Positions 1 to 12,180 of a DNA stretch of 64,000 nucleotides are shown here, in pieces. The notes beneath the pieces were generated by a model. It was not told where the DNA came from. It saw nothing but the letters and a program-made list of their open reading frames with translations, and made no database searches. The DNA is from Siderastrea siderea. Lineage: Eukaryota; Cnidaria; Anthozoa; Scleractinia; Rhizangiidae. The stretch covers positions 46,381,003-46,445,002 of the forward strand of contig OZ034974.1 of NCBI GenBank assembly GCA_964030785.1. Direction: 5' to 3'. Position numbers and translations under genes: made by a program. Position 1 is the first letter of the stretch, and each line of letters opens with the position of its first letter.

Positions 1-515
1 AAGAGTCTCTTTTTGGACAAAATAGCTTTAGACCGAGAACTGTTTCACTTATAGTTACTTGAATAACTTTTTTATTTCGATCTCTAACTAGAGACACGCT
101 GAAATGGCTTAGAGGTTAAAAACAAAACAAACACCAAAACCATGCTACACTAAACTCACTGACTGAATCGGCGATTCTAATTTATTTTAGTCTCTAAATT
201 AGGACAGAAATGGCATTCACTTCAAGTGAAGAAGTTGAAAAATATAACAATACAGGGAGCTGGTAAAATATTTCACAACTGAAAAAACATGTAAAGCTTT
301 ACACTAAGACTATACATGACTATAAACTTGAAGACAAAGTGACTCTTCAGTTTGTTGGATAATTAAAGTAGCAATCAGTCAAAACATCCCAATGTGCGGT
401 GACGAATACTAAACTGGATTGAGAAAACAACACCGACCCAGTCTAAATAGTCACACTATCTAATTTTGGGATAAAATGTAAACCAGTTGGGAAATGAGAA
501 TTGCTCAAAAGACGA
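1..515. repeat. Duplicated non-coding block, copy A (partner at 21,496-22,808)
   Basis: This stretch matches 21,496-22,808 over its whole length, in the same orientation, with scattered substitutions. The partner copy carries an extra ~790-bp insertion at 21,823-22,611 that is absent here, so this copy preserves the uninterrupted sequence near position 340. No coding potential is visible. The partner lies in the intron between the two surviving exons of a BRICHOS-family gene, so this block may be the intron of another copy whose exons lie left of the window; that is inference. Confidence 0.6.
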
Positions 516-1046
516 CTTTAACGAAAAAATCTTAAAAGACTACGCACTGAACTGTAATTTTTTAAGCTTACATCACATCGCTTATTTACGAAATTTCTTT
601 AATGATTAAATGTAGAAAATGGGACAACTGACTTTCACAAAACTACAACTGCATTGAGAGAAGCACTTGTTTGCCTGCATTCATATATATAAATGTAAAT
701 CTAACTAGAATTACTGCTGTGCTTGGAAGTGCTGACATTGCTGGTAAACGAACGTACACAAACACGATGCTCGACTGAACAGGCGACAAACTCGTTCCCG
801 GGGTCCTCTCTCCTTATGACGTAGGAAAACTCAGTTTGCCCCGCGTACTGAGCTCTGATTGGTCAATTTCAATTTCAGTCGCGTGGACCGTATGCCAGGA
901 AAAGGCGCCAAAACCTTGCGAGGTGTTGCAGCGTTGCAAAGCTGAATGAATCAATGAAACTGCTCCAAAGTGAACGTACAAGCACAAGGTTTGGTTTTTC
1001 CTGAAAAATTGTTCAGTGTAATCGTCGTTCAAAGCCGATTGAAGCT
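516..1046. other. No recognised feature
   Basis: AT-rich single-copy-looking sequence. The short open frames here show no motif, splice pattern or similarity to other parts of the window. Confidence 0.4.
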
Positions 1047-3353
1047 TTAAGAGGCTCTGACTGTAAATATCGAGAATCGGTGGACAAGCTCAAAAAATCG
1101 AAAATCTTGATAACTTGCCAGAAGAACACTTTTGGGAAGGTATCTTCTAAAATATTACTTAAACCTTCTGGAATTCCATTGTTTTCGGGAAATTCGGAAA
1201 AACGGTTTTGCTTAATTAATTATGCAAAAATCAGGTTTAAAATTAAACAAACTGAATGCGCTTGCTTGTAAACAACTTGCAACATCAGAAAACAATTTTA
1301 ATTTTAAATGATAGCAATACTCTTCTACTTTCTATCAATGGGAATTGCATGGAGTTTTGCTTTATTTATATTGTTTGGTGGTTCTTTGAAACAAAGGCAT
1401 TTTGCGCACTTCGGATAAAGGCAAAAATTGGTAAACTACAGAGGCTTAAAATGGGTCTTGGTATGTCTAATATCGAATTGAAATAAACACTGTGATAAAG
1501 TTTGGCCCTACTTCTATCATGATATGAAATAAAAAATCTGGGCAATTCAGCCTCGCGCTGACAAAAACAAAAATTCGCGAACCAGTGTTGCCAAAATTTG
1601 CATAATTTGAATCATAGGAAAAAACACTGTAATAGAAGGACGACTTGAAATATGACAAATCGTTTACCGTAACTATTTTCAGATGGTCTTTCTACTAGCT
1701 GATGCATTCGCTGGCATCTTCATTTATCGTTCTGAAGAATTACGAACAAATTTGGAAAATTGTTGGTGAAACTAGAGTGCAGTTTGTTATCATATTTTGT
1801 CAGATGTCTATACTCTGCAGCACCAGTGGCCTTTCTTTGTTATTTGCAGTTTCTTTGGGAAAATACTGATGTTCTCGAAAATCCAAACGGTTTCTTTTAT
1901 AAATTATTAAAGTTGACGTACGCGTATAAATTGAGAGCTAAAATGGCTGTGTCAGGTAAGGAACACAAAGTACCACTCAAAATAATCCAGTCACGCAACC
2001 GATCACTACACGTTCATGCAAACGTGAAAATATTCTACAATGAAAATCTTTTCCTTCAAAAGTGTGAAAGAGTTCTCAGTGATCTTGCAAAGTAAAATCA
2101 AACAAACTGTGTAATGATATCTCTTCGATATACAGCCGCATTAAGAACTCATCAATACTGATCCCGCTGCCAGGACGTCTGTGGGCTTAATTTTAAACAT
2201 ATTTATACAAGTGTCATAATATTGATAGAAACAGCACATTTTTTGACAAATACGTACAAATCATAATAATAATGATGCATTTTTGCTTCCTGGCCAAAAT
2301 AGTGTCATTTCAAAAAGTCGCCCAAAATCTAAGTAGCCGTTTGAAAAGAGCGATCGAGTCACGTACACAACAACATACTATGTTGCAGTTTTCTTCTCTC
2401 GAAGAGAAAGGTGTCATATGTATACGAAACTAATTCTAGACTTGCCTGTCGGAATTTTCGTCCCAGAAGAATATCAGCTGCACATGACAGTATGCTCCAA
2501 ACACAGCCATGTATAAGACAGCAGCCAATGCAGGAGACCACATTTAAAAACTGCCATAAGTAGGTTGACAAATTGACAAAAAATATTCACGTGACACTGG
2601 TCACGCAACAGCTCGTGTAGAACTTTTAAAACTTCTTCTCCTTCTCTTTAGTTTTACGTAGAAATAGTATAAGCCCAAAACAATGCAAGAATAGATTGAG
2701 GAATGTTTTAGTTCATTCTTTGTGTGTCTTCAGTAAATAAAATCCTCTAAATTGAGCTCACCTAAACAACTACTTTTCATTTCATTCATTTCATTATGCA
2801 AATTTTGGCAAAACTGGTTTGCGAATTTTTGTTTTTGTCAGCGCGAGCCTGAATTGCCCAGATTTTTTATTTCATATCATAATAGAAGTAGGGCCAAACT
2901 TTATCACAGTGTTTATTTCAATTCGATATTAGACATACCAAGACCCATTTTAAGCCTCTGTAGTTTACCAATTTTTGCCTTTTTCCGAAGTGCACAAAAA
3001 TGCCTTTGTTTCAAAGAACCACCAAACCACATTAATAAAGCAAAACTCCGTGCAATTCCCATTGATAGAAAGTAGAAGAGTATTGCTATCATTTAATATT
3101 AAAATTGTTTTCTGACGTTGCAAACTGTTTAAAAGCAAGCGATTTCAATTTGTTTAATTTTAAGCCTGATTATTGCGTAATAAATTAAGCAAAACCGTTT
3201 TTCCGAATTTCCCGAAAACAATAGAATTCCAGAAGGTTTAAGTAATATTTTCGAAGATAGCTCCCCAAAAGTGTTCTTCTGACAAGTTATCAGGATTTTC
3301 GATTTTTTGAGCTTGTCCGCCGATTCTCGATATTTACAGTCAGAGCCTCTTAA
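1047..3353. mobile_element. TTAA-flanked DNA transposon with ~555-bp terminal inverted repeats
   Basis: Two inverted arms of about 555 bp (1,051-1,607 and 2,797-3,349) match closely and start at GAGGCTCTGACTGTAAATAT; the outer ends are both TTAA (1,047-1,050 and 3,350-3,353), the expected target duplication. TTAA targets are used by the piggyBac, Kolobok and Sola3 superfamilies; the GAG terminus would fit Sola3 or Kolobok better than piggyBac, whose ends start CCC. The ~1.2-kb centre (1,608-2,796) has no transposase I can recognise, only a 111-codon open frame at 1,760-2,095 without motifs. A non-autonomous copy is the simplest reading. Confidence 0.75.
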
Positions 3354-4509
3354 GATCTCACCGTTATAGCTGCGGGAGTTCAAGCGAATGAGTTTGTAAT
3401 CGCTCCGTTCGCACAACGCTGACAACGGAGCCATCATGTCTTTGTTTGCTAGAACTGAAGACAGGATTTAATATTTTAACTTGAGCTATAATTTCTATGC
3501 AGCTCACTGAAACAAGGCTACGGAGGTTAGGAAAATTAGAATTCACCATCTTACTTTTTTCAACGCAAACCACAAAACGCATCTGTTCTCCGGTTTAGAG
3601 CCCGCGGACGGAATGGTAAAAGCAACTCAGTCTCAAACAACTGTGAAAGCGATTCAATTGCATGCAACGTATTTCACATGGCATCCGATTTGCATCTGAA
3701 CGTTTGGAGCTGCTGGAACATAGATAGAGCTACAACGAGTACAGGTAAACCAGTGTGAATTTTGCGTGGTATACTGGCAAAAAATGTCGTCCTTTCTGGT
3801 ATTGAATTTTTTCAATGCTTGTTGTTCAGACTGCTGCATGATTTTTGCACTGACTCCCCATAAAAGTGTGACAATTTTTATTAAATGCTTCTCCCATTTT
3901 ACTGTGCTTTACTTTGTCTTGTCTCGATGTTTCGGAGTCAAAGCCTTCCGTAAAAAACCTACTGTTTGTGAAATTTTAAGAACAAGTGATTGACTCGACG
4001 ATGCCGAAAGAAATAATTTTGTAAACACAGCGCTAAATGCTTAAATTTCTATTTCTACAGTTTCTTTTCGTCCTAAGAAATCAAGCACTCTGAAACAACT
4101 TAGATTTGTGTTACAGTGACGTTCAGTTGTAATTTCTCCTTAATTTAACTTTGATACAAAGTGATTTTTCTCGCCGGGTTGCTGGCGGAGAAAAAGCATT
4201 AAGTTCACTCTGTCGCTGAAACCCTTGCCGCGCCACGTCCGTTGCGTTATGTATCCCCTCTAGGTTCGTAAATTGCCCAGTCAGTAATATTCAGCACGAC
4301 GGCAGCAACTTTCTCCTTCTCATCGACGGAAGTAGTTATTTTTGATGTTTTCCCAGTTCTCTATTTCGACCGCTTTTCACAATTTTTTGTCCTCATTTTG
4401 GCCACTTCGGTAAAGGCGGACATTATTTCAGAAAACATACACTGAGAAATCTCGGCAAACGTTTTCTTTCCTGATTCGGTAGTTTGAATCTATGTTACTA
4501 TTTTCTTTT
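3354..4509. other. No recognised feature
   Basis: No protein, RNA or repeat that I can identify. The short frames lack motifs. Confidence 0.35.
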
Positions 4510-4681
4510 ACAGTGGAAAAAGTGAAAATGATTTAAGCTCATCAATGCGAAACTTTCCTTCACATCGTGCTTGGACATTCACTTTACAGTCTTTGCAGCT
4601 GCCCTTTAAATTCTGTACGTCCTCAGAGGAAATATATTTTCGGGATGACTTTTCCTTTTTCCTGCCTGATTCGCCTTCAAA

Positions 4682-4939
4682 TTATTTTGATAGTTCGACG
4701 CCTCTTTTGCCCGCAAAACGTTTCATCCGTCTAACGGGGAAATCCTCGTCCGACGCATATTCGACACAGGATTTGTCTAAAATACTCACACTGCCATCAT
4801 CGGAATCACTTGAATAGTCCTCATATTCAGAGTCACTATAAAGAAAGGTCTTCCCAAGGGCATGCCTCAAATTTGGAAGTGACACTGATGACAGAAACTG
4901 AATTTCTTCATCTCCAACGAAGGTAATTTGCGACGCCAT
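4682..4939 (-). CDS. Short acidic hypothetical protein, frame continues after an in-frame stop
   Basis: An 85-codon frame starts at the ATG ending at 4,939 (MASQITFVGDEEIQFLSSVS) and reads through an acidic serine-rich stretch (SDSEYEDYSSDSDDG), then a basic end. After the TAA at 4,682-4,684 the same frame stays open for about 55 more codons to near 4,510, with protein-like content including two Cys-x2-Cys-like pairs (SCKDCKV). I do not recognise the family. An acidic N-terminus followed by a basic stretch is common in DNA transposase N-termini. It could be an exon of a larger gene, a transposon relic with one stop, or chance. Confidence 0.35.
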   Translation of the reverse strand: MASQITFVGDEEIQFLSSVSLPNLRHALGKTFLYSDSEYEDYSSDSDDGSVSILDKSCVEYASDEDFPVRRMKRFAGKRGVELSK

Positions 4940-5104
4940 TTTGTTTGTTTTTCTTTGCGCGGAGTCCTCGCAACATGCACGCGCGTGTGCCACGCACGAT
5001 GGCGCAATTTGTTTTTAAAAATAGCACATTTATCTTTTTCGATGGGGCAAACGCCACAAATGAAAATGGTATTTAGTTATGGTCTCCGTCCCCGATTATG
5101 GCTC

Positions 5105-5460
5105 CTGGTGGGTGCGTACATCTAGCACCGACTCAGTTTTAAATCTTTCGTCTTTGTAAACAGTAGTGTCCAAGAAGTTTGTAAACTTGATAGTTTGATG
5201 GTGTTTGTTAGCTTGTTCAATGAACTGTGTGACCTCTTCTCTGGTTATATTCCAAGAGGGAGACGGATGTCGTCAATGAATCGTTCCCAGACGAGCGGCC
5301 AGTTAAACCGCTTTGATTGAAGATCTCTGTTTCTACCTTAACCATCAAGATTAGCGAAAGCCACTGCCATTTTGGTGTAAATGGCAGTTTTAGGTATTTT
5401 AGGTAGTTTTTCCCATTAAATTGGAAGGAGTTCTCCGCTAAGATAAGTCTCAGCGCTCTT
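5105..5460 (-). pseudogene. Penelope-like retroelement reverse transcriptase fragment, frameshifted
   Basis: On the minus strand several frames together give a recognisable Penelope-like reverse transcriptase palm: FQFNGKNYL, then TKMAVAFAN, then ERFIDDI (the catalytic x-x-D-D box), then ITREEVTQFIEQANKHH and FLDTTVYKDERFKTESVLDV. At least two frameshifts and a deletion separate these blocks, so it is a dead fragment. Its closest relative in the window is the GIY-YIG endonuclease fragment at 17,617-18,033, which would be the C-terminal half of the same kind of element. Confidence 0.7.
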
Positions 5461-6417
5461 TGCAGTAGTCGTGTAGGGATAGGAGGTTCGTTTCTGTGGA
5501 ATGATGCTTTATATGCTAGGCTTCGAAACCGCCGCCACCACGAGGTTACGAATAACTCCTTTGACGCGTATTACACAAGACCACTAAGCTGTGCTGAAAA
5601 AATTCCACGGTAAAGGTAACCTAAAGTTCGCACGCTTGTGTTGCCACTAAATTCATCTCAGAAAGACCCAAGAGCGCACCGCACGCTCTAACGTTCTGAA
5701 TGTTTCGTTCTAACACCGTCGGTGCATTCTTTGGGATCGGTGAACTTCCCACTGAATGTAAAAAATATTGACGCTTTTTGATTGAAAGGAATTAGAAAAA
5801 GAGATGTTCTACGCTCAAGATCTCGTGATCATTGTGACCAGAAGTACGATTATTATGCGAACATACGGTAAAAATAGGTAAACTACTGTTAAAAGATCGT
5901 TATTGTGATTCTCTTTCTACCATAAAGGCGGTTTCGGTCCGTTGGAGAAAACGAAAGTGGTTTGCGGTCTAGGAAGGATAAAATAAGGCTGATTGCGGAA
6001 TGTGCGACCCCCTATAAAATACCCTCATGTTCGTTTACGAGATATCATCGTCTCAAGTTACCCCATAATTCCTTGCAATTTCGCCTAACAAACACGTTTT
6101 TCGATCAGTTTACGCTACTTTCCGTAGGAACAGGAAGCACATATCTAAAGCAAATCTTGAAACAGTGTACTAGATATAATTTATCGATAACAGGGAACAA
6201 TTTAACAGATGTTTTGTGACAGATGCTCGTAGCATTAGACGAAATTGACTTAAAACCTTCCTCACGTGCGTGTTCTCGAGGTCATGATTTTCTCTCCGTG
6301 AGTAACGCGTTTCTAGTAATAACTTTGTTTTCCAACATTTTTTTCTCTCTTTGAACAAAAGGGAGATGAATGGTAGGTCAAAATTATTTAGAAAAATAGC
6401 TAGGTCCCCATGCTTGT
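5461..6417. other. No recognised feature
   Basis: Nothing I can identify; the short open frames lack motifs. Confidence 0.35.
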
Positions 6418-6632
6418 TTAACCCTTTAAGCCCTGACATAAAAATGCATACTCTCCTTACTGTTCTCCGTACTTTTCTTATGGAACAATTAAGGAGAATT
6501 TGTCTAAATTTCAAGACATCTCCTGATCCTTGCTGATCACTACCCTTATTCTTAACACTTGAATGTTTAAACAAGCAGTGATGATGTGAAGAGAAATGTT
6601 CTTTTTGTCACTGTTAGGGCTTAAAGGGTTAA
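6418..6632. mobile_element. piggyBac-type MITE (TTAA, CCC...GGG ends)
   Basis: A 215-bp element bounded by TTAA on both sides. Its ends are inverted copies, CCCTTTAAGCCCT at the left and AGGGCTTAAAGGG at the right. CCC termini with TTAA target duplications are the hallmark of piggyBac. A second, diverged copy in the opposite orientation is at 40,984-41,195. Neither encodes a protein. Confidence 0.7.
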
Positions 6633-6819
6633 GAGTAAATTACTATTCTTTTCTTTGGTGAGCTTAGCCTCATAGGAAACCTATTGCACCCTGGACTTGC
6701 ACACGCTCACAGCCCGCGCTAATGACCCACAAAATCGTGCGCAGTAAGGATGGGTAATGCAGTAGAGGGGAATGACCTTAAATAAATCGCGTAGGATTGG
6801 AAAATAAAGAAAAAAATTA

Positions 6820-7112
6820 AATTCCAAGAATTTTCAGGAGAAAGTTTGCCATCTAACGCTTACCATTTTTGCAGTCTTCTCAAAGGTTGGTCCCTCTTCT
6901 TCAACCGTCACAAACTTGTTTTAGTCCTGCAAAACCGTTTTCTCTCTTTTATCTTGTTCTACAACTGGGACCCAAGTGGTGTATTTTCCATATCTCTACT
7001 TTCGAGGATATCGATGACGTCATTTACCAGGTTTGCACGGTCGTTTGTGCAAAGCTGCCAAACGCCGTTGAAAAACGCTCTATCCTGCTCCTCAACGTTC
7101 ACTGAGGAGCAG
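6820..7112. repeat. Duplicated 5'-flank block, uninterrupted version
   Basis: This block is homologous to 18,650-18,800 and to 39,840-40,700, which lie upstream of the first exons of the two minus-strand BRICHOS genes. Shared landmarks are CTCAAAGG, CACAAACTTG and TCTTTTATCTTGTT. At 6,851-6,866 it reads ATCTAACGCTTACC, which is the undisturbed target of the Harbinger-type insertion at 39,880-40,574. No first exon is visible next to it, so it may be a leftover of another gene copy. Confidence 0.6.
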
Positions 7113-7974
7113 GATAAAGCTAACCCAAAGAAAAAAACTTCATGAAACGTCATGGGGCTCCTTCCCATAAATTCTAGCCACCGAACTGTAAAAGGTTGCA
7201 ATAAGTTTGTGCTTGGAGATAAAGAGAAAATGGCTATGAATCTGAACATTCTGGTTCTGCGATGATTTCGTCTTCGCCAAACGTGCCTGTAGATGAGTGG
7301 CATCAGCAGGGCACAAAGGCAGGGCGTGTTGGTGTAGATTGTCTCGTTCATATCTTCGCGCCGCCGTACAACATCCTCTATACAAGGATTTCCGAAGATT
7401 TTCTATGCACCTGGCCTTCATGCAATACTGATGACTCCTAACGAGGTCCTGGCGCAGACCAAAAGGATCGAGGGCTCTGGGGACGAGCATGCTAACAAGG
7501 CCAGCATTCCTGGGTTAATTTGGCTGTGCGTATGCGTAAAGTTCTGGCTAAACCCATTCTCAATCCCAGAGCCTTTGGGCCTGGTTGCGCAAAATGAACC
7601 AAACCTTTTTAGCCTTTTTATCTGTATTTGGTCGCTTGAAAAAAAAATGCTGTTAAGAAATGTTGGTCATTCAGAGTCTCAAACAGATATATAGCTATAA
7701 AAAGTGAAGTTTATCATTCAACTTAGTTTATAATGGAGTTTATTTTTCCTTTTGCAAGATGTCTCTACAAGCAAGAACTAATTAGAAAACTGTACTTTTA
7801 ACATGGGCAACAGCCATTAACTAGTTTCAGTACCTCGAATTTTCGCAAAATTAGTTTTGGTTTTTGGATAAACTAATAAAGTGCTGTTAAAAGGAACAAA
7901 AACTTAAATTGTTTTGTAAGGTTGTTGAAAGTCCCTTACTTTGGACTAGTAAGAAGTCTCTTTGCGTGCCCTGC
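7113..7974. other. No recognised gene
   Basis: A 7,079-7,117 hairpin (inverted GAGGAGCAGGATAAAG-like segments) is the only structure. The 116-codon minus frame at 7,140-7,490 is Cys/Arg-rich but has no family signature. Confidence 0.35.
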
Positions 7975-8766
7975 CTAACTCGGACGAGACACAGCGTAAC
8001 AAAGTATGCTGTTGTACTTGTGTAAAAAATCTTCGCATCGTAATGTGCTCCCCTGAATATCAAACCTGCAGCGTAGATACCAGGCACAGTGCTCTTTACG
8101 GAGCTTCAACTCAAAAATAAAATCTTTGGGGTTGCACCGCCGCTGGGTAACCAGAGTTAGGGTCCCTGGTGGGCAGCAGTTTACCTTCGCAAAATGGAAC
8201 TTCGGTTAATCTGTCAAGCCGAAGATCTCTTGCTGTGGGCGAAAAAAACAACAAATGGGTTATCAAAACCACATGTTTATTTTAAAAAAGACAAATGGAA
8301 ACCAAGGCCCCCACCTGTAGTCTCCCTGCTACTCAACACAGTCGTTTCTTGGGTCGTCACGCAACGTACGCTTCCCCCTGCTAAGCGTAGTGTGACAGTT
8401 AAAGGAGATTATCCTACCTGCCTGGCAATCTAATACGTTTCTTTCTGAAAAGATGTGACCAAAACCTTTGCTGTCTCCGTTACCCCAGCTTTCTTTTTTG
8501 TCAACATAAAACAGCTCGTCTTGACATATGACCGTTTATGAATAGCCTCGTTTACGTAAGGACGGCAATGTCTATTTACCTGAACGAGTCCTTCCTGCAT
8601 CCCTGTTACTTAAACTCAAGTCAACTTCTCGCAAGCGAAAGAGCGGGAACTGGCCACAGAATTCCTGTACTTTTTTTTCGAGAACAGTTTTCTCTACTTG
8701 GTATGAAAAGGCCCAGTATTTCTGGACAATATACTTGTGTTGACGGGCAGGGGGCGTTTGTGATAT

Positions 8767-9070
8767 CTAAGAAAAAGAAAAAAAGAAAAAAGAAAAAGAC
8801 CGATAAGTTGAAATCTAGAGTAGTCCTCGAACAACCAAGCACACATATTTTATAAATTAACCACAGAACCAGTCCCACCTACAAAACTCCTATGATATCA
8901 CTGGGTTTCTGCAGAAGAGCAGGAAAACAGGTTTCTTCAACCCGCGGTTTTGATTGACAGTGTAGAAACGCCAGACCATTAGTTATACAACTAAGAAATC
9001 AGGGAATTAAAAACAAATGTTCTTTATCTCGTGTAGGCCACATTTCCTTACTAGCCATAGCAATGCTCTG
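8767..9070. other. Intron of the BRICHOS pseudogene
   Basis: Begins with an A-rich (AAAAAG)n tract at about 8,768-8,800, which is just 5' of exon 4 on the minus strand and so makes a T-rich polypyrimidine tract there. Nothing else is recognised. Confidence 0.4.
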
Positions 9071-11119
9071 TTAAGTGGCTGTCTCCCTAAGATCCTCATA
9101 ACCCAAATTGGTCACAAAATAGATTTCCTTCAAATCTTGTATGTGAATTGCACTTTGTCTGGGTACTTTAAAAACACTTTTCGTTTGGGCTCTAAATGCT
9201 TTCTTCGACAGTTTACAAGAGGGGTCCCCTGGTGGACAAAAATGCACATTTTATTGGTACAAAAATGCCAATTTTCAATAACTTTGGTAACTCCTCACAA
9301 CACTTAAAATTTGATGCAGGACAAAATTCTACTGTTGGTTGATAAGTACACCTCTTCCTTATCCTACAGTGTTACTGATATTTCCATGTAGTTGTTTTGA
9401 GTAGTTAAAACAGTTCCTTTTAACAACCCAGTTTAACAGCTTTTAAAAAAGTAGGAAAAATAGGTAAACAAAAATACATGTTAACAAAAAGTGAGACCTC
9501 GTCTAGCAAATTCCTTGCAGTCATGGAAAGTTAAAGACTTGGTCTTAATTATAATAAAATAAAATCGTGCGGCCAGACGGTTTAAAGAACGTGGCGCCGC
9601 TTTGAAACACCAGTATTTCTTAATTATGCAAATTACGAACCACAACCTATGCGTGGAATTTAAGAGCAACTGTGATGCGAGCAATGCTCCCTTACATCAG
9701 GAAAACACAAAAATAGTTTCAAACTACAGCAGGACACAAATGTAAACTGGTAACATTTCGCATATAGCTTTAATTAAAATGTACAGCATTCAAATAGCTC
9801 ATTAACTATGTTCAATTTACAAGATAAACAAGTTATGAAGTACATGCCACTCGATGATTGCTAATTGCGCTTTACAAAACAACCTCGTTCTAGAACTATT
9901 AATCTGAGAATAAATCAATAAAAGCAGGTCATGTTGCCTGTATCACAGCCTGTGTTTTGCAAACTTATTTAGCGAACACTTAGTGCCTTGCAAAACAATG
10001 AAATCAACGAAGGGCATTTTGTTCTGTTTACATTTGCACCCGTTACCTCAATTTTCTGTCATCTTCGATCCAATATATAGATCCGTGCGTTTCAGAGATC
10101 ATCTTAGAAGCGTCAAACAGTCGGTTTTTGAGAAAATTCTTCGTTCAACAACCTTCATTTACAACAAGCTTGCCATGCATTTAGTTCTCTCGTGTTATAT
10201 TATTCTGGCAGTAGCCGCTGACCAGTTACTAATGTCAACAACAACACCGGGTACTGCTCCATTTTGCACTCGCGTTTTGGCTCTTAGCTATCTAAAATTT
10301 GAATTCATGATCCTTCACGAATTAATAGTGAATTTATTTGAAAAAAACGGTTGGAGCTCATGGGGAGAAGAAACAAATTTTTGTCCTTAATTTAATCTGC
10401 AAGCACACAACCACAATGAAGACCATGGTTTGGCTAACTAAAATAACTCGTACAGCTGGGCACGTCTTCATAGATTTGAAAATAACCTTCCTGTTTTCGA
10501 CTTCTGGGGCTTTGAAAGGTTCCTTCAGTTTCGAGAAAGTAATCAGCTGCAGTTAAGAGACAACCTTAACCCTATCTAGACCGGGCCTTCTCTGGTCTTC
10601 TGAAGCCGTTGTGGGGCAGACCTCCAGCAAACTCCGATAGCAATAAAGCAATGAAAATGAAACTTAGAGGGTCAAAAGTATGTCCAAGAATTTTGTCCAA
10701 GAATGTCTTCTTTGAGATCGGCAAGGGATACTGATGACGTCGCACGACGTCAGATTTATGTCATAATTTCCAATTGGATTCACCGTATTGGATTTCGTGA
10801 TTTCCCTAAGACTTCGGAAAGCCACCCAATTGACCAAAAAGTCAACAAAAATAATAAAAGAACTCTAAAATTATCTAATAGCATGACACCTTCAGTAAGA
10901 AAGTCATTTTTGTTTTCAGTTAAAACAGTAATGTACCAAACAATTTCAGGTGAACACGCCTGTCAAAGTTTGATTGCCTTAGCAACGTGAATGTCACTGT
11001 ACATTGACCTACCACACTTATTTGTTCCCAACTAATTTTTTCAATAAAATTTTGGCGGCGCTTATTCACACATTAAAAAATAATAGAAAAGTTTCAAGTC
11101 CCCAAAGGTAGAGTCCGTG

Positions 11120-11138
11120 CACCCCCCCCCCCCCCCTT
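11120..11138. repeat. Poly-C tract
   Basis: An uninterrupted run of about 17 cytosines, a common site of sequencing or assembly error. Confidence 0.9.
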
Positions 11139-11450
11139 CCCCCATTATAGGGTTAATTTAAAATAAAGTAGGGTTTCAAGGAAATCAAAAATTCCTTCGG
11201 CAATGACAGTAGTAAATTACTGGAAACAATATTCAAGAGGAAACGAGTTTCTGTTCTAGGTAAAGGGCGTCTACTGTACAGTCAGATTAAGAGTAGTCTA
11301 GTAGGGAAAGAACTTATAGTAGAGTAATTTTTGAGCGAGCTTGAGTATCTCACCCACTATTCAATCCCTAGCAAAAATCTGAGGATACTTGTAACTTCCA
11401 CTGATTAAGCCTGGTTCTCATACTACCCAGCTGGCTAGTCTGTGATCAAC

Positions 11451-12180
11451 TCCGGAAGGGCATGTACTTAAAACCGGAACGCCGGAACGCCGGAACGCCG
11501 GAACGCCGGAATACTTAAACCTGGAACGCCGGAATACTAAAACCCGGAAGCTAGAATACTTCAACTCTAAATGACGATTTAATATACAAAAGATCACTGA
11601 AAAGACGAACAATTAAGGTTAAGCCACGCTACATTATTAACGTTACCTTCTGGCTCCCGCCAAAACCTGCCCGCAGGCTAGTTAAGATTCAGTGTCTTAC
11701 CTCTTTTTCTCTGGACTTTGGCTGGGACTAAAGGAAGGGAGTAACAGTTTATCACTTTGTAAATGTTTCTTTAAACGCTTTAAGTCAAAGAGAAAATTTC
11801 AGGTACATACGCTTACCTTGCTGTAGAGTCCTCCATGTCGATGCCTGCGCGAAACAGCCCAGCAATCAAATAAATTATAATAATTATGGTTGGTGGGAAA
11901 ACGTAAGGCAGGGGGTTGGGGAGGGGATAGTGAGGGGAATGGTTTTGGCGGGAGTTAGAAGGTAACGTTAATAATGCGGAAGCGTGGCTTAACCCTAATT
12001 CTTTGTCTTTTCAGCGATCTTGTGTATATTAAATCGTCATTTAGAGTTGTGGTATTCCGGCATTTCGGGTTTTTCAGGGTTTAAGAATTCCGGCCTTCCG
12101 GGTTTAAGTATTCCGGCGTTCGGGGTTTTAGCATTACGGCATTCCGGCGTTCCGGCGTTTAAATACATGCCCTCCGGGAG
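11451..12180. mobile_element. Nested inverted-repeat element with GGAACGCC-type short tandem repeats
   Basis: Arms 11,451-11,667 and 11,940-12,180 are inverted copies of each other around a 270-bp spacer. Next to the outer end each arm carries a run of CCGGAACGCCGGAACG-like units (11,474-11,555) or the reverse form ATTCCGG-GTTTAAG (12,050-12,155), with different unit numbers on the two sides. The element lies wholly inside the 9,071-13,863 transposon, so it inserted later or is part of that element's core. No coding potential. Confidence 0.65.

Noticed and set aside
8538..8855. Plus-strand 105-codon frame with a poly-lysine stretch
   Set aside because: It is antisense to BRICHOS exon 4 and the A-rich tract beside it; the spliced minus-strand frame matches two paralogues.
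9017..10390. Open frames repeated at 9-10 kb and 12.7-13.9 kb taken as a gene pair
   Set aside because: They are identical only because they lie in the two arms of an inverted-repeat transposon; no start context, splice sites or domains support coding.
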